27,628 nucleotides of DNA from Bordetella parapertussis. GTDB taxonomy: Bacteria; Pseudomonadota; Gammaproteobacteria; Burkholderiales; Burkholderiaceae_C. Location: positions 1 through 27,628 of the forward strand of contig CAMCTC010000064.1 of assembly GCA_945878355.1 (NCBI GenBank). The letters run 5' to 3'. Below, piece after piece: positions 26,312-27,628 of the stretch. The stretch's first letter is position 1, and each line of letters opens with the position of its first letter. Both the position numbers and the translations under genes were made by a program. The notes below the pieces were generated by a model. It saw only the letters and a list, made by a program, of their open reading frames with translations, was not told the DNA's origin and searched no databases.

Positions 26312-27088
26312 ATGCGTTTCGACGTCATCACGCTGTTTCCTGAGTTGTTCGGCCCGCACCTGACGCAAGGCATCACGCGCCGCGCGTTCGAGACCGGTCA
26401 GGTCGATGTCCGCTTGTGGTCGCTGCGTGACTATGCCGACGACGCCTACCGCCGCGTCGATGACCGGCCTTATGGCGGTGGTCCTGGCATGGTGATGCTG
26501 GCCGAACCCTTGCAGCGCGCCTTGGCCGCGGTGCGCGGCCAGCGCCAAGCCGAGGTGCCTGTGCTGCACTTCACGCCCACCGGCGCACCGCTGACCCAGG
26601 CCAGGGTGGCAGAGATCGCTGCCGGTCCTGGCGCGGTGCTGCTCTGTGGCCGCTACGAGGGCATTGACCAGCGTTTCATCGACGCCCATGTCACGCTTGA
26701 GCTCAGCCTGGGCGACTTTGTGCTGTCGGGTGGTGAGCTGCCCGCGCTGGCGCTGCTGGACGCGGTCGCGCGCTTGCAGCCTGGCGTGTTGACCGCAGCG
26801 TCGCACCAGCAGGACAGCTTCTCAGCCGACGGTCTGCTCGATTGCCCGCACTACAGTCGGCCAGAACTGCTCACAAGCGACGCGGGGGTTCAAGCGGTGC
26901 CGCCGGTGCTGCTCAGCGGCCACCATGGCCAGATCGAACGCTGGCGACGCGACCAGTCGCTGCTGCTGACGGCCCAGCGCCGGCCCGAGTTGATTGAGGC
27001 CGCACGCGCCGCCGGCAGGCTCTCGCCGGCCGACGAGAAGACGCTGCGCGGCTTGGCCAATGCAGTCGTTGGTCAAGCCGGGCTATAA
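26312..27088 (+). CDS. trmD: tRNA (guanine-N1-)-methyltransferase TrmD
   Basis: Methylates G37 next to the anticodon using S-adenosylmethionine, which prevents frameshifting. The 258 residues begin [13 protein letters not shown] and contain [23 protein letters not shown] and the trefoil-knot cofactor site [32 protein letters not shown]-terminal domain with YSRPE and the helical tail follows. The ATG at 26312 is used because it gives the family N-terminus; the open frame runs further upstream into rimM but is unlike TrmD there. No clear Shine-Dalgarno is present, so coupling to rimM is likely. The stop TAA lies inside a TATAAT element. Confidence 0.97.
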   Translation: MRFDVITLFPELFGPHLTQGITRRAFETGQVDVRLWSLRDYADDAYRRVDDRPYGGGPGMVMLAEPLQRALAAVRGQRQAEVPVLHFTPTGAPLTQARVAEIAAGPGAVLLCGRYEGIDQRFIDAHVTLELSLGDFVLSGGELPALALLDAVARLQPGVLTAASHQQDSFSADGLLDCPHYSRPELLTSDAGVQAVPPVLLSGHHGQIERWRRDQSLLLTAQRRPELIEAARAAGRLSPADEKTLRGLANAVVGQAGL

Positions 27089-27089
27089 T
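27084..27089 (+). promoter_or_regulatory. Possible internal -10 before rplS
   Basis: A perfect TATAAT includes the trmD stop codon and lies 68 bp before the rplS GTG. A small ATCGAA/TTCGAT hairpin (27088-27104) overlaps it. There is no good -35, so a separate rplS promoter is only possible. Confidence 0.45.
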
Positions 27090-27156
27090 CGAAGGCTTTT
27101 CGATCCTCTACCGGGCCAATCTTGAGCGCCGGCAAGATCGAGTTTGGAGAATATCA

Positions 27157-27510
27157 GTGGATTTGATCCGCACCCTTGAGCAAGAAGAGATTGCTCGCCT
27201 GAACAAGACGATTCCCGTCTTCGCACCTGGTGACACCGTGATTGTCAGTGTCAACGTCGTCGAAGGCACGCGCAAGCGGCTGCAAGCGTATGAAGGCGTT
27301 GTGATTGCCAAGCGCAATCGCAGCCTCAACAGCAGCTTCATCGTCCGCAAGATCTCCAATGGCGAAGGCGTCGAGCGCACGTTCCAGCTCTACAGCCCGC
27401 TGATCGCGTCGATAGAAGTCAAGCGCCGCGGCGATGTCCGTCGCGCCAAGCTGTACTACCTGCGCGAACGCTCAGGCAAATCAGCGCGCATTAAAGAGAA
27501 GTTGGGCTGA
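27157..27510 (+). CDS. rplS: 50S ribosomal protein L19
   Basis: Ribosomal protein at the interface of the two subunits. The 117 residues match L19 throughout: [52 protein letters not shown] in three blocks, then [21 protein letters not shown] and [20 protein letters not shown] at the end. The start is GTG at 27157, supported by GGAG 8 nt upstream and by the family N-terminus. It closes the operon. Its stop codon is inside the first of several hairpins. Confidence 0.98.
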   Translation: MDLIRTLEQEEIARLNKTIPVFAPGDTVIVSVNVVEGTRKRLQAYEGVVIAKRNRSLNSSFIVRKISNGEGVERTFQLYSPLIASIEVKRRGDVRRAKLYYLRERSGKSARIKEKLG

Positions 27511-27512
27511 GC
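27497..27512 (+). repeat. 16-bp end-of-rplS sequence, repeated 86 bp later
   Basis: AGAAGTTGGGCTGAGC, covering the last codons of rplS and its TGA, recurs exactly at 27583-27598. Both copies continue into a GCTCAGCC arm, but the 3-nt loop is GAA in one and TTC in the other. Confidence 0.9.
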
Positions 27513-27523
27513 GAAGCTCAGCC
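27505..27523 (+). terminator. Hairpin overlapping the rplS stop codon
   Basis: GGCTGAGC-GAA-GCTCAGCC is a perfect 8-bp stem with a 3-nt loop that includes the rplS TGA. It is followed directly by a second hairpin rather than by a T-run. Confidence 0.55.
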
Positions 27524-27540
27524 AAGCGCGGTACGCGCTT
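27524..27540 (+). terminator. Second hairpin after rplS
   Basis: AAGCGCG-GTA-CGCGCTT is a perfect 7-bp stem directly abutting the previous hairpin, ending in CTTCG. It is the most terminator-like of the series, though the T-run is only two bases. Confidence 0.55.
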
Positions 27541-27543
27541 CGA

Positions 27544-27570
27544 CGTGCGCAGCACGGCGAGCAGCGCACG
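27544..27570 (+). repeat. Third hairpin after rplS
   Basis: CGTGCGC and GCGCACG arms, 7 bp each, around a 13-nt loop. It is part of the hairpin series. Confidence 0.5.
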
Positions 27571-27582
27571 CGGCTTGTCCGC

Positions 27583-27609
27583 AGAAGTTGGGCTGAGCTT
27601 CGCTCAGCC
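27583..27609 (+). repeat. Second copy of the rplS 3' end with its hairpin
   Basis: Carries AGAAGTTG plus the stem GGCTGAGC-TTC-GCTCAGCC at 27591-27609, the same stem as at the rplS stop with the loop complemented. A GGCGCC-GCA-GGCGCC dyad follows at 27611-27625, near the window edge. Confidence 0.75.
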
Positions 27610-27628
27610 TGGCGCCGCAGGCGCCTCA

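Overview
This window reads as a piece of a high-GC betaproteobacterial chromosome, most likely order Burkholderiales. That is an inference from GC-rich coding, the rpsP-rimM-trmD-rplS order, RdgC, and an AhpC/AhpF pair close to the E. coli forms. I see no insertion sequence, phage gene, CRISPR array, tRNA or rRNA. Most very long overlapping ORFs in other frames are GC-driven shadows and are left out.

Layout. (1) 1-6120, minus strand: a type II cation P-type ATPase whose C-terminal end is cut by the window edge, then rdgC, ahpF and ahpC. (2) 6443-11130, plus strand: a two-gene NAD-linked formate dehydrogenase. Its diaphorase subunit is a NuoE-NuoF fusion and its catalytic subunit is FdsA-like with a cysteine metal ligand, the arrangement of the methylotroph FDH1 type. 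(3) 11131-16642: an accessory stretch, visibly less GC-rich in places. It has three plus-strand genes (orphan solute-binding lipoprotein, Gal80-like Gfo/Idh/MocA protein, small cupin) converging on four minus-strand genes (PNPOx-like flavoprotein, HemG, a divergent ornithine/aspartate carbamoyltransferase relative, a gamma-glutamylcyclotransferase-fold protein). (4) 16799-20213: an SOS-box-controlled dnaE2 without imuA/imuB next to it. (5) 20211-22536: two copies of an 80-bp palindromic repeat, yaaA, a prolyl-4-hydroxylase-like 2OG-Fe(II) oxygenase, and a tiny secreted lysine-rich protein. The yaaA and oxygenase promoters look leaderless. (6) 22642-25080, minus strand: a beta-CASP metallo-hydrolase, a TM2-domain protein and a GNAT acetyltransferase. 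(7) 25132-27628: the ribosomal protein/tRNA methyltransferase operon with a long structured leader. It ends in a dense hairpin cluster in which the 3' end of rplS is partly duplicated.

How the genes work together. AhpF reduces AhpC for peroxide removal, and YaaA is a peroxide-stress protein. The formate dehydrogenase feeds electrons from formate to NAD. RdgC and DnaE2 belong to recombination and damage response. RpsP, RimM, TrmD and RplS are core translation functions. The least explained part is the 11.4-16.6 kb block. The carbamoyltransferase relative there has lost several signature residues, and the Gfo/Idh/MocA protein has EWP in place of the usual EKP, so both may do chemistry different from their family names.
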